Part shown: positions 47,101-58,500 of the stretch, one piece after another | Numbering within the stretch: the first letter of the stretch is position 1 | Layout: each line of letters starts with the position of its first letter | Source of the DNA: Taeniopygia guttata | Taxonomy: Eukaryota > Chordata > Aves > Passeriformes > Estrildidae | Reading direction: 5' to 3' | Assembly: GCF_048771995.1 (NCBI RefSeq) | Contig: NC_133033.1 | Location: 3,162,501-3,226,500 of the forward strand | DNA: 64,000 nt | The notes under the pieces: model-generated | Seen by the model: only the letters and a program-made list of their open reading frames with translations | The model's database searches: none | What the model was told of the DNA's origin: nothing | Made by a program: the position numbers and the translations under genes

Positions 47101-50100
47101 CTGCTATCAGGCACTTCCACTCAGAGGCTTAGTTAACCTCTGCTTGTCCTTGGCTTTGCAAAGTATTTTAAAACTTGTTTAGTCAGGCTTTCCCTTTGTA
47201 TCCCACACAGATGAAGCGTGTGCCTTGCTCTTTTTTGGTCCAGCTTTTAAAAACTGCCAGAGGGATATTTGTAAGAATAATTTGTATGTTGGTACATGGG
47301 TGATGTTGCACTTCAGCTTTAAATAGAAGCAGATGGGGTTGAGCTAATTCTATGGAGCTATATATAGTAAGCAAGAAAGACCTAAAAAGGAATTGTGAAA
47401 TTATATACTAAACTTGCTCCGTTTTAATTGCTGTTGCACTGAACAGGCCAAATACTCCATGTTGCCAATTGATTATAGTCTTCTATAGTCCTAATCAATA
47501 AACTAATTAGGCTGCTGGTTTGGGCCTTTCTTCCCATTAGTAATGACAAATAGTGGTCACGTCCATCACTCTAATATCTGAGCACCAGCCCAGTTTAATT
47601 ACTTTCTTGAAGAGTGGAGAGATCAGCAGTGCTGCGAGGAGTGCCTTGCATTTCAAAGCGATATTCAACAGCATCTCCGGGCTGGACTGGGCTTGTCACT
47701 GAGATCAGTCTCCTGTCACAGCAAGTGGCTCTCCAAGCTGCTGAAATGTGCCCAAGGAGATGCAGGTCTCTGCTCAGTAGCTCTCTCAGGGAACACAGAT
47801 GTGACAAGCATCACATCACACTTCACTTTATGAATGAGCTCTATGGGCCACATGAGCTATTGCTGTGGTTTACAGGTGGGCACAGAGATTTGCAACCCTC
47901 CCCTCTCTCTCCTCCAGCTCCCTTGATTTCTTCATGCTGGACAACTAAAGCCCAGGGCAATGGTATTTTTTACAGTGTGGTTGTCCTGGGCTCCCAGCCC
48001 TGGGCAAAGCTTTGAGGGACCCTCTCCTGGTGTTTCAAATTGGCGCCAAACACTGTCTGGAGCAGGCAAAGTTGACAGGCATAGCATGGCATGCTGCTGG
48101 TTGTTTTCCCTGGAAAATGCTTCAGACCCTGCTTGGGCAGCTCAGTGCTAATGCCACTGCCTGCCAGCAGCCTGGGCTGGACACAGGATGGGATGTCCTG
48201 GCCCACAGGACCCAAGTTCCAGTGGGATGCTGGAGGTGATGGGGGTGGTGGGTACCCCAGAACATGGGGTGAAACCTGAGCACCACCGTGGGTGAGAAGC
48301 AGGTCTCACCCCGATTCACAGCTGTGGACCTGGTAGAGAACATGGTTTTGACTGACACTGAACAGGAAAAACGAATGGAAGTTGTCTTTAGGATCATAGA
48401 ATCATGGCCAGATTTATGTGGGAAAGATCCTTAAGTTCATTGAGTCCCAACATTAACCCAGCACTGCTGTGTTCACCACTAGACCATGGCCCCAAATGCC
48501 ACATCCACACACCTTTCAAACACTCCAGGAATGGTGACTCCACCACTGCCCTGGGCAGCCCCTTCCAAAGCCTGCCATCCTTTCAAATGAAGATATTTTC
48601 CCTCATATGCAGTCAAAATCTCCTCGGGCACCACTTGTGGCTGTTTCTTATTATCCCTTGTTCCTTGGGAGACAAGACCAACCCCCACCTGGCCACAACC
48701 TCCCTTCAGGCAGTCTTCTTTCCCTTTCTTCCTTCCAGGACAACCCTTTGACCCTCATTACAAAATTAATAGTGCTGTTTCGAACATCATCTGTTCCATA
48801 ACTTTTGGGAACCGCTTTGACTACCATGACAACCGTTTCCAGGAACTGCTGCACTCCCTGGCTGAAACGCTGCTGCTCATCGGAAGTTTCTGGGGCCAGG
48901 TAAAGCCACTCGGACCTTTATCCAGCTTCAGCTGAATGCAACAGCTCAGAAAATGGGGTTTCTAAGGCACTGGTGTAATCTGCATTTTCCTGTACAAAAA
49001 GAGCCATGTTTAAAGGAAAATGCCCAGGAGAATTGCTTTATATTAGATTGGATTTATACATAAAGTCTATCAAGAAAGCAAGGAAGTAAGTTAAAATTAT
49101 TGGGATGAAATGGAGAATAAAAAAACACTACAGGATTTTGAAACCAATCTTATGCCTGATACAACCAAAGAACAACAGAAACACCTTAAAGGAATCTGTT
49201 TCTACAAAAAGAACTAGTAACACTGTGACAATTCCTATCTTTTCCCACACCTATATCCCAGCCAGTTTCTTAAATAACTTCTATTTATGGAAAAAAAAAA
49301 AATCGAAATTCCAGGTTTATAAACAAAGCAGGTGGATCTGGTGATGTATTTTCTGCATGGCCACGCACCATGGTCTGATCTCTGTGCCCTCCATGGGGAC
49401 ACACTAAGGGGCTCATCTGCATGCACCTCACCTGTGGCCACCTCACATTAGGGGGCAGCTTTGGCCACTCATCATTTGAGTACTTTATCAGCAGAAAATA
49501 TCTGTCCAATTCTTATCCTATTTGCACATTTTCACACCTGTGTAAGTAAATTTGGACTGTTTTGGCAAGGATGATTTTTTTCATGATAGCAAGCAGAGTT
49601 AATAAATTAATTGAGAGTCTCAACCTCTCAACTATGATACCTGCTGTTTTCTAACTCAAAAAAATGCTCTTTTGCTCTGTTTGATTTCTTACCAGCTCTA
49701 TAATGCTTTTCCTTTGATCATGAGATGGTTCCCAGGACCCTTCAGGAAAATCTTCAGGCACTGGGAGAAACTTCAATATTTTGTGAAAGAAGTGATTGCA
49801 AAGCACAAGGAGGATTTAGACCAGTCTGAGGCAGGAGATTATATTGACTGTTACCTGAAGGAAATAGAAAAGGTAAGAAGTAAATAACTAAAGATTAACC
49901 CATAGAATGAGCAGAGAAGATTCAGGGCTGCTTGAAGATTCAGGGGAGCTCTTGCCTCACACATTGCCTTTCCTTCCCTACCTCTGCCACATCAAACTTT
50001 AGCAGCAGCAGATGCCTGATCACTTATAAAACACATAGATTTTTTTTTTTTTTTCAATTTGAAAAAATTTATACTTTGTCTTCTTCCCTTTTTTGTTCTG

Positions 50101-52998
50101 TCACATGGCATAGGAGGACTCTCAGGGAACATGTTCATGTTTCTGTGAGCACTCACATGCCTGTGTTTGCTGTTGTGAAACTTGACATTTAAAAATGCTA
50201 CCTGCTTTCAAGAGCCACTCTACAGCAACCAGGGTGTCTTTCAAAACGTCCATAGGGCTTGAAATCCATTAGTGAAACTAAAGGCTAAGTTAATTTCCAA
50301 GTCCAGGTGTAGATAATAAAGGAGCAGTAGGACTTCAGTTACACACAGGTGGTTTTGGACTGGGTTTTAAAAGCATCCCCTCCAGAATGAGAGTTTTCAT
50401 TGCCATGTTTTTCCTCCAAGTTTAAGGGTGACACCAGCTCCTATTTCCACGAGGAAAACCTGCTGTGCTGCACCTTGGACCTGTTCTTAACTGGGACTGA
50501 GACGACGGCGACCGCCATCCGCTGGGCTCTGCTCTACATGGCCGCGTACCCCCACATTCAGGGTAGGGCCACTGCGGGGTCCTTTGCTTAGCCCAAAATT
50601 AGGTAAGGGAACCTCAGGGAACAGAGTTATCCCAGCTCTGCCACGTCTGCACAGGATATGCCTGTGCCCCAGCTATCCTCTTGGGAACCTTTTGAAGACA
50701 AGTCTTAGGAGAAGCCGTTGAGGGAACTGGGAGTGTTTAGCCCAGAAAAAAGGAGGCTTGGGGGGGACCTTCTTGTGCTCTACAAGTCCCTGAAAGGAGA
50801 GTGCAACCAAATGGGGTTGGTCTCTTCTCCCAAGGAATAAGTGATAGGACAAGGGGAAATGGCCTCAGGTTGTGCCAGGAGAGGTTTACATTGGATATTA
50901 GGGGAAATTCCTTCACTGAAAAGGTTGTCTATCCCTAGAACAGTCTGCCCAGGGGAGCGGTGCAATCACCCTGGAAGTGTTCAGAAGGAGTGTGGATGTG
51001 GCACTTGGGGACATAGGTTGGTGGTGGCCGGGCAGTGGTGATTTAATGGTTGGACTTGATCATTTAAGAGAGCTTCTCCAACACTAAAAATTCTATGCAG
51101 AGGGACATTTGGAATTTTTTTTTTCTCCCCGTAGAGAAAGTGCAGCAGGAGATCGACGCCGTGGTTGGGCAGTGCCGGCAGCCCTCGATGGCCGAGAAGG
51201 AGAAGATGCCCTACACCAGCGCCGTGCTGAGCGAGGTCCTGCGTGTGGGCAACATGGTGCCACTGGGGGTGCCCCGCATGGCCACCAGCGACACCACCCT
51301 GGCCGGCTTTCACCTGCCCAAAGTGCGTGGGACCACTTCATTCCACCAGCCTTCATCCCATCAGAGCAAGGTCTTCACGGCCCAAGCCCCAAATCTCACC
51401 TGGAGGGGAACTAGCCAGCAGGATGTTAAAGAAATATCACATTATTTATAAAATACGAGCCCTCCTGATGGATTCTTTGGGGCTGTTACGGGTCTCACGT
51501 CCTTACAGAAGAGAATTGTGAGATTCTCATGGTATCGGCTGTAATTGCTAATTTTAAAAGTTTTATGCCTTAAATTTTGTAAAAGTCACCCTCAACACAT
51601 TACAGGAATAGAGGAAACACAGGAAAGCAAACAGTTTGGGTTTGTTAATTCTACACAGTATTAATAATCATCTATTAAAATTAAATAAAAAGGTAGATAA
51701 TGAGTATTATTTCACACACACTGTTCTGCAATTACAAAAGCAAATATGGGATTTATATATAACTGGTCTCTTCCCTCTATATGACTGGTTGCAATGAAGC
51801 AAATTTTAAAAATCCAGGCATTTTCCTCCACATTGATTAGAATATTTCTCTTGCTGATGGAGAATGTGGAGATAAACCTGATGAGTTTTATTTTGTTTTT
51901 TTAAACCACATTTAAACAAATCAATTGAAAATTACTTGATTAAATTTCTTCAAGGTCCTATGAGAATGCAGTACTACCAGTTTAAACTTGGTTTGCGTGA
52001 ACATCACCTGTTACTGCAGCTCAGGATGCAGATCAATGCTCGGTGATCTATAAAGGCACACAGAAGTGAACAATCCTGCAGGATTTCACCCTCATTTAAT
52101 TACATAGCTTGGGGGGGAAAAGTCTGTTTTGCCCTTAAAACCGTGTAGTTTACAGAGCTAAAAATAACTCAGTCTGGCAAAACATCAGGTCCTCTCTGTG
52201 GCATAATCGCACCTTTTCCCCGCCTCTCGCAGGGCACCACCCTGATGACCAGCCTGACTTCAGTGATGTTCGACAAAAACGTGTGGGAGACTCCAGACAC
52301 CTTTAATCCTGAACATTTCCTGGAAAACGGCCTGTACAGGAGACGGGAGGCTTTTCTGCCCTTCTCTGCAGGTAGGATGATGGATGGGGGGGCGGCTTTT
52401 CTTCTTGCAAAGCTTTTATTTTTTTCCCCAAAACACTGCTTATAGAATAGGGGGTACCATTCCTGTCCAGCTTCCAGCCCATCCCCACAGTGAAAATCCC
52501 AGTCACCGTTAATAGAGGCTGCTCGGAGAGAGCAGGACATCAGTTTGTTACTGCAAGATAAAAAAAAGGCTTTTCTTCTTGCATAAGTTAGGTAACTGGG
52601 TTGTTCAGGCAGTTTCTGCTCTTCGCCTTTCAGAACAGGCACAGTTTGCTTGGCAGTAAAGTTCTGGGGCAGGTTTGAGCAGATTGTGTGGGTGAACATT
52701 GCCACCTAACCTTTCTGGGAAGAAAAGCTGCCGCAGCCTGTGCAAGGCGGCGCGGGCCAGAGGAGGCTCGGAGCTGGCTGGAGCTCGCTGGGGACCCTGT
52801 CGAGTTATTTGTGCTCCTTTTCCAGGCAAGAGGGCTTGTCCCGGGGAGCAGCTCGCCAGGACCGAGCTCTTCATCTTCTTCGTGGCCCTGCTGCAGAAGT
52901 TCACCTTCCAGGCCCCAGCAGCGCTGTCCTTCGCCTTCACGCTCAGCCTCACGCGCTGCCCCAAACCCTTCCAGCTCTGCGCCGTGCCCCGCCACTGA
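44123..52998 (+). CDS. CYP2J19: Cytochrome P450 2J19-like, duplicate 2, nine coding exons, 496 aa
   Basis: Exons: 44123–44329, 45876–46038, 46665–46805, 48739–48899, 49696–49872, 50421–50562, 51135–51322, 52233–52371 and 52826–52998. All splice sites are intact, and exon lengths and motifs equal those of duplicate 1 (WxxxR 133–137, TGTETT 307–312, ExxR 364–367, heme Cys444). I count 13 coding substitutions against duplicate 1: 8 silent and 5 amino-acid changes (F29I, L236F, D351E, V371M, N415D, written duplicate 1 to 2). L236F falls in the F–G region (near SRS3) and V371M in SRS5 after the K helix. Both copies therefore look functional, with possible fine differences in substrate fit. In zebra finch the two copies are called CYP2J19A and CYP2J19B; I cannot say which is which from sequence alone. 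Confidence 0.9.
48393..48714 (-). mobile_element. CR1 LINE fragment in intron 3 (copy 2)
   Basis: Counterpart of the antisense CR1 in the first gene, again ending about 24 bp before exon 4. It entered the intron before the duplication. Confidence 0.9.
50707..51102 (+). mobile_element. CR1 LINE 3' fragment in intron 6 (copy 2)
   Basis: Counterpart of the sense CR1 in the first gene, stopping about 30 bp before exon 7. The acceptor tract here carries a longer T-run. Confidence 0.92.
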
Positions 52999-53965
52999 GG
53001 CAGGCCTGGGGCTGCCCCACAGCCCCCTGCAGCCTCACAAGCTGGGGAATCCCCTTCTCCTGGCCACCCCAGAGATGTTGGGCTGAAATGATGGGGTTGG
53101 TGGGGAGCAGTTCACCTGAAGCGCAGCAGAAAAGGAACAGCAGAGGGTGTTGGAAGGGTCGTGCCTGTGGCAGCTCAGCTCTGGCCCTCAGGAAGGAAGT
53201 GTTGGAACAGCGGCTTTGTGGTGGGAAATCATGAATTCAGCACTTCCCCTCTGCTTCTGGCAAAGATTTGTGTCTGTGTGTGACCAGCATGGGCATAGCC
53301 GGGGGCTGAGGGAGCGGCTGGGTCAGGGCACCCTGCATGATGGACGCGGCTTCTTCCTGTGCCAGGCCTCTTTGCATAAGAGTTAATTAAATATGCAACC
53401 TGTAGAGAATTTTTCCATTTATGTGACCGAGCATTTGTGCTTAGAAATGCTGTCTCCTGCATGCTTCATTTTGGACTATAGTCACAGCAAAGATTCTTCT
53501 TCTTGCTTTTGTTTTGTTTTGCTTCTCACCTTTCATAAGTGACTTTTCTGTGGATATCCACGTAGGATATGGACTAGTTAGGAGGAAAAGAGGATTACAT
53601 CGAGTTTCATTTCCACTGGTTTTCTCCTCTGTCCCCGGCAATAGCAGCTTTGCTGCGGTACAAAGCAAAGAAAAAATCCCTGTGCAGTGACAGATTTGTG
53701 CCACAGGGGAGAGTCCTCTGCACATCACATCCCTGCCACGCCGGGCACACGGGATTCTGTCACTGAGCTGTCCTTCCCACTGATCACTGTAATCCTATTG
53801 CGCTTTTAATTATTGTTTCACAGTCACAGGCTCCCATGTTGTGTTTTTGTCTTTTGTTTCTCTCCATTTTTGTGTTTGTTCTACTGTAGGTCTGACCTCT
53901 GGCTTGTGGCTACAGCTTATATTATTTGCACTGGCTTAGAAAATAAATATTGATCTCTCTTTCAT
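52999..53965 (+). other. CYP2J19: 3' UTR of duplicate 2 (about 0.97 kb, inferred)
   Basis: From the TGA to just past the AATAAA at 53,942. It is about half as long as in duplicate 1 because of the 902-bp deletion at 53,092–53,096 and a second loss of about 90 bp near 53,845. Confidence 0.5.
53942..53947 (+). terminator. CYP2J19: Poly(A) signal AATAAA (copy 2)
   Basis: Same signal and context as in the first unit, 28 bp before the end of the duplicated segment. Confidence 0.65.
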
Positions 53966-53975
53966 TTCCAACTTG

Positions 53976-55548
53976 TGTTTCTTCATTACTTTGGGGTTTC
54001 CTGCCCTACTCCTGGAAACAATAAATGATTGAAGGCATCTTCTTTTTTTTTTTTTTCTTTTTTTTTTTTTTATTAAATGCAATAGTGCCATACCTTAAAG
54101 GCAGGAGGCATGAATTTGTTTACTTTTCAAGTGGATCCTTCTCATGTCACTGCTGGTGAACACATGCATCTCCAGGGACTCATGCCTAAGTGTGCTTAAA
54201 AGCCAGAGGTGAAAAGAGATATTCTCAAAAACAGGCCTTTCCCCTTAAAATTCCACAGTAAAACAGATATTTGACTCTTCCAGCTTCCCAAATGTAAGAT
54301 TGTGAAGAACATGCATATGGCATCACTACAGTGGCTCTGCTGCACCTCTGTGCCTTGTCATCAGCACTGGACAATCCCAACAGCCACAACTGATGACCCC
54401 AAAAGAGAGAAAAAGAAGCCAAAACGTCCCCCAGAACAGGAGGTGGCAGCTGATGACTGCAAGGGGCAGTGACAGCGCTATGTGATGCAAGGGCAAAGCG
54501 CTGCTGCTCCCCACATCTTTCACAGCAAAACACAACAAACATATCAAAATTCCACATGGTACATGTGCATGAACACCTCCCTAACCCAGAGCTGCTCCTG
54601 GGTGGGACAATGTGGCACATTCTGCTGCCAGCTCCCACCAAAGGGCCTCAGCCTGCAGAGCTGGGCATCTGCATCGGCTTCTCAGCACCCTCATCAGCTC
54701 TGTTGGGCTTTGGGAGCAGCTTCACTGTGGGCTATGATCCAAAGGACAAGGCAAGTGGGAAGGGACGGCTGCAGAGCTCAGGGAATGGCCAGAGCCAGCT
54801 GCTCTGCCTGCACTCATCTGGTGGAGATCAGAAAATGCTGGTGCTCAGGAGCCACTGAGTTCCGGGACAGCTGTTTACTTTCAGCCCACGTCACCCAGAC
54901 ACACGGAAACACGAAACTGAGTCAGATGATTTGTGAAAGGTTTTGCAACCTTATCTCGGATATCCCCTGAGACCTGGGGCTTGGCCTGGGACTCCTCATA
55001 CCAGGGAGTGAGCTGCTGTAAACAAGGAAAGCACGAGGCTCTTGGAGCAGCTGGAGACTCCCTGGCACTGAGAAGCTGAAACTGGGACGTAGCACGGTGA
55101 GGGCACCTGGGAAGGGGGGCACAGTCATCCTGAGAGATGGGTTTGTGGGAGCTGCATGCTGAAACCGCCAGGTTTTAATCTTGATTCCACAAAGATCATT
55201 TCTGTCCTTTAGACAAGGGCATGGAGTGCTGGGGTTTAGTAAAGCACTGAGGGAAAGCTGGGGCTATCCTGATTCATGGTGGGTTTGTTTTAAATCAGAT
55301 GAGAGGAAATGTTTCAGTTTAATCAAGAAGGAGTTTAATCCTTTCTGAAAACTGGGAAAGCAGGAGTCTGAATGTAGCCTTGAGAGCAGGCTGCAAAAGC
55401 CACTCCATGCTGTCCTGTGTTTGCACCCACAGCTGTGCCAGCACATCACCCATCTCCCCCTGGCCCTGGGGGCCTCAGTGGTGCCCTGTGAGCTCAGCCT
55501 GCCTGAACTGCTGTGGGACACGTCCCTGCAGAGCCCCACCATCCAGCC
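53976..55548. other. Intergenic segment before the third P450
   Basis: It contains a T-rich run (54,043–54,071) and then mostly unique sequence. Near the third gene I see an AP-1-type TGAGTCA (54,918–54,924) and a FOXA-like TGTAAACA (about 55,018–55,025), both plausible in a P450 promoter, but no clear TATA box. A 138-codon open frame runs on the minus strand at 54,225–54,641; it is not recognised. Confidence 0.5.
54043..54074 (-). repeat. Poly(A) tract on the minus strand with abutting AATAAA
   Basis: T15-C-T15-like run on the plus strand. On the minus strand AATAAA (54,074–54,069) leads straight into the A-tract, as at the 3' end of a retroposed mRNA. It could also be simple slippage. Confidence 0.6.
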
Positions 55549-58500
55549 ATGCTGAACTTCCTCCGGGACAGCATCTCCCTTCAGACATTCCTCATCTTTC
55601 TCTTCATCTTCCTGCTCATCGCAGACTACATGAAGAACAGAAATCCAAATAATTTCCCTCCCACCCCCTTCCGCCTTCCCTTTTTGGGGCACGTCTACCT
55701 CTTAGACTTCAAAGATCCTGCGGTCACAGCGAGGAAGGTACGTAGGTGGTGAGCAGCATGGGGAAGGGATAGAGGGATTGCAGCTACACATCCCTGGCCA
55801 TGCAGGGAAAGGGATAACCCAAACCCCACAAGTAGTGAAGGCAGGCAGGTTTGCCCTCAGTGGTGACATTTACCTGAGTACAAGCAGGTTAGAGTGAGTC
55901 CATGGGTGAAGGTCACAGCACAATCCTACAGGTGCAGTCACAGGTGTACAAACCCTGCAGGTCCAAGTGGGGGCTGGAATAGGTTGAGACTAAAGTTAGA
56001 ATAACATAGGAATGAAAAATCAAACCTGGTGAGGTTTACTTGATTTATGGCAAATTAACACCATCTCCTGATCACTGATTCAGGAAAAGAGGAAAGAAAA
56101 AAGACTATGCCCTCAGACAGAGTGCACACATTCTACCTCCCCTCCCACTTTTCCCTTATCTTTACCCATGTCCCCTGACAGCAGTGTCCTGGTCTCACCA
56201 GGAACATTCATTGCAAATAAAAACCCCTTTTATTTATGCCCCCCTCAGCTAAGTAAAAGATATGGTGACATCTTTGGCATCCACATGGGCAGCATGAAGT
56301 TTGTGATGGTAAATGGGATGCGGCTGGTGAAGGAAGTGCTCGTAAACCAAGGGGACAAGTTCTTGGACCGCCCTGACATTCCCATCGATGAGGAGATCTT
56401 CAGCAAGATCGGTGAGTTGTCCCTCAAGACATGCCTCAGCTCTAAGGTCCAAGCCTTGACCTTGCAGAGGTCTGAGACAGCTGGAGACAAGGCAGGGCCC
56501 TGGAGCTTTTCTCCCTCAGTGGGGGACAAGCCCTTGCTCACAGGGGATGTTCCTGCCAGGACTGATCTCCTCCATCGGGCACCTGTGGAAGGCACAGAGG
56601 AGGTTCACCCTGTCCACGCTCCGAAACTTTGGCCTGGGGAAGAGGAGCCTGGAGGAGCGCATCCAAGAGGAGTGCCGATACCTCCTGGATGTGTTTGGGG
56701 ATGAACAGGGTGAGTGTCACGGCCCTCAGCAGCTGTGAAGGCAGGAACTGGTAAGGTCTGTCATAATTTCACTGCATGCTGAAAAATACCGCACCTTGCA
56801 AGCTATGCTACAACCCTGCCAGCATCCCCGCTCCTTCCTACAGGTGCTTTGCCTTCCAACTGGCTGGGGAATGCAGCCAGGCAACAGCCACAGCGTTATT
56901 CACAGCCCACCTTCAGCCTACTCCTCTCTGGGAAATACCCTGTGTGCATAAATGCTGATGTTCCCAGTGAAGTCAAATGACATCCTGCAGACCTTGCTTT
57001 CCAAAATAAACAAACATCTCCATGTACTGATTGAACTGGGACCACTGGGGTTGTCCTGCCAAGCTTGGACACCAGGCACCCCAGGAAAGCACTGACATAG
57101 GACAGTGCCCATTAGGGGCCCCTCATTTAATTCATATTTCTTGACTACTTTATCTCTGACGTGTGTTTTCTTCTTTTCTGAGAAGAGTGGAAGAGAACTG
57201 ATCTTTTTCTTCTCCAGGGAATCCTTTCAACCCTCAGATGAAAGTCACCAATGCTGTTGCAAATGTCATCTGCTCTCTCATCTTTGGCAATCGGTTTGAA
57301 TACCACGATGAGGATTTCCAAAGGCTGCTGAAGCTGATGTATGAAATGACTGTCCTCCATGGAGCTGTCACAAGCCAGGTACAGCCCTCCTGCCACCAGC
57401 CCAGGGCCATAGTTTCTTCTCTGGAGTCAACCTTAAAATTCACAGTGTTGTCATCACCAAAGCTGTCATTCCCTATTCCTTTGCACAGGGTAGATTTGCC
57501 TCTCATTTCTTTCTTCCTTCTGTGAAAGTTGTGCCATGCTCATGCTGCTCTCTCCCATCCAAAATCACTTTTCTTGCCCACTGATTGCCAACCTGCCTGC
57601 TGAAATAGTGGGCAATACACAAGTTACCCCATAATGAGAATTCTGCTCTTCTGGAGCTGAGCTGTTTCCATCAGCTCCAGAAATTCAGCAGGTACAATCA
57701 CAGGCTAAAGTCTTAATGTCAGAAGAATTTTTCAAGTCTTTTATTCAATTTGTCTTTCTCCTTTTGTGTTCAAAGCTGTACAACAGTTTCCCATCTATAA
57801 TGAAGTACTTACCTGGAGCCCACCATACCATTTTTAAAAACTGGAGGTTATTGAAAAAATTTATGCAAGAGCAGATCAACAAACACAAGGAGGACTGGAA
57901 CCCCTCAGAGAGCCGGGACTACATCGACAGCTACCTGCTGGAGATCTCCAAGGTCAGCAATGAGGAGAAAAACCTCCTGGAGTGGGGCTTAGAAACCAGA
58001 AGGGATGGGAAACGAACCCAGATTCTCTGAGCTGCCTGTGTGGCCTTTTATGAGCTCAGGACAGACATCAGGTTCAGGCCACGCATCAGCAGGATGGGGA
58101 TGAGAGGGGTCAGCAGCATCTGCCAAAATCCTTGGTGTGGTCTGGACCCAGTCTGGTGCCAGGACACCCTCACTGTTCCTGTGTCACTAACACACCTTCT
58201 CCTGAAGGACCATGACAGTGACACCTTCCAGGAGGAACACCTCATAGCCTGCTCACTCGACCTGATGTTTGCTGGCACTGAGACCACATCCTCAACTCTC
58301 CGCTGGGCTTTGCTGTTCATGGCCACGCACCCAGAAATTCAAGGTACAATTAACAAAAAGGCGTTTTGCCTTGCTTTTATCCCTCACAGCTTTGTGAGAT
58401 ACCAGTTGGGAGTGTCCCCACATGAGATAAGAAATCCCTTGGTAGACCCTTACAGCAATAACCTCGTATTGTTCCAAGGGTTTTTTCCCTGGGCTCATTG

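Larger units (their letters stand above)
42671..53975 (+). repeat. Tandem segmental duplication, copy 2 (11.3 kb)
   Basis: It aligns with 29,634–42,670 throughout. It is shorter mainly because it lacks the tRNA–LTR insertion with one flanking repeat (about 760 bp), a 902-bp 3' UTR segment and about 90 bp near the 3' end. The unit ends at 'ccaacttg' (53,975), after which unique sequence resumes. Confidence 0.95.

Noticed and set aside
29634-53975. Duplicate 1 or 2 as a pseudogene
   Set aside because: All nine exons in each are in frame, all splice sites are GT–AG and all catalytic motifs are intact.
56168-56704. 178-codon plus-strand open frame across exon 2 of the third P450
   Set aside because: It reads through intron 2 and enters exon 3 in the wrong frame; the split-codon exon structure explains the protein far better.
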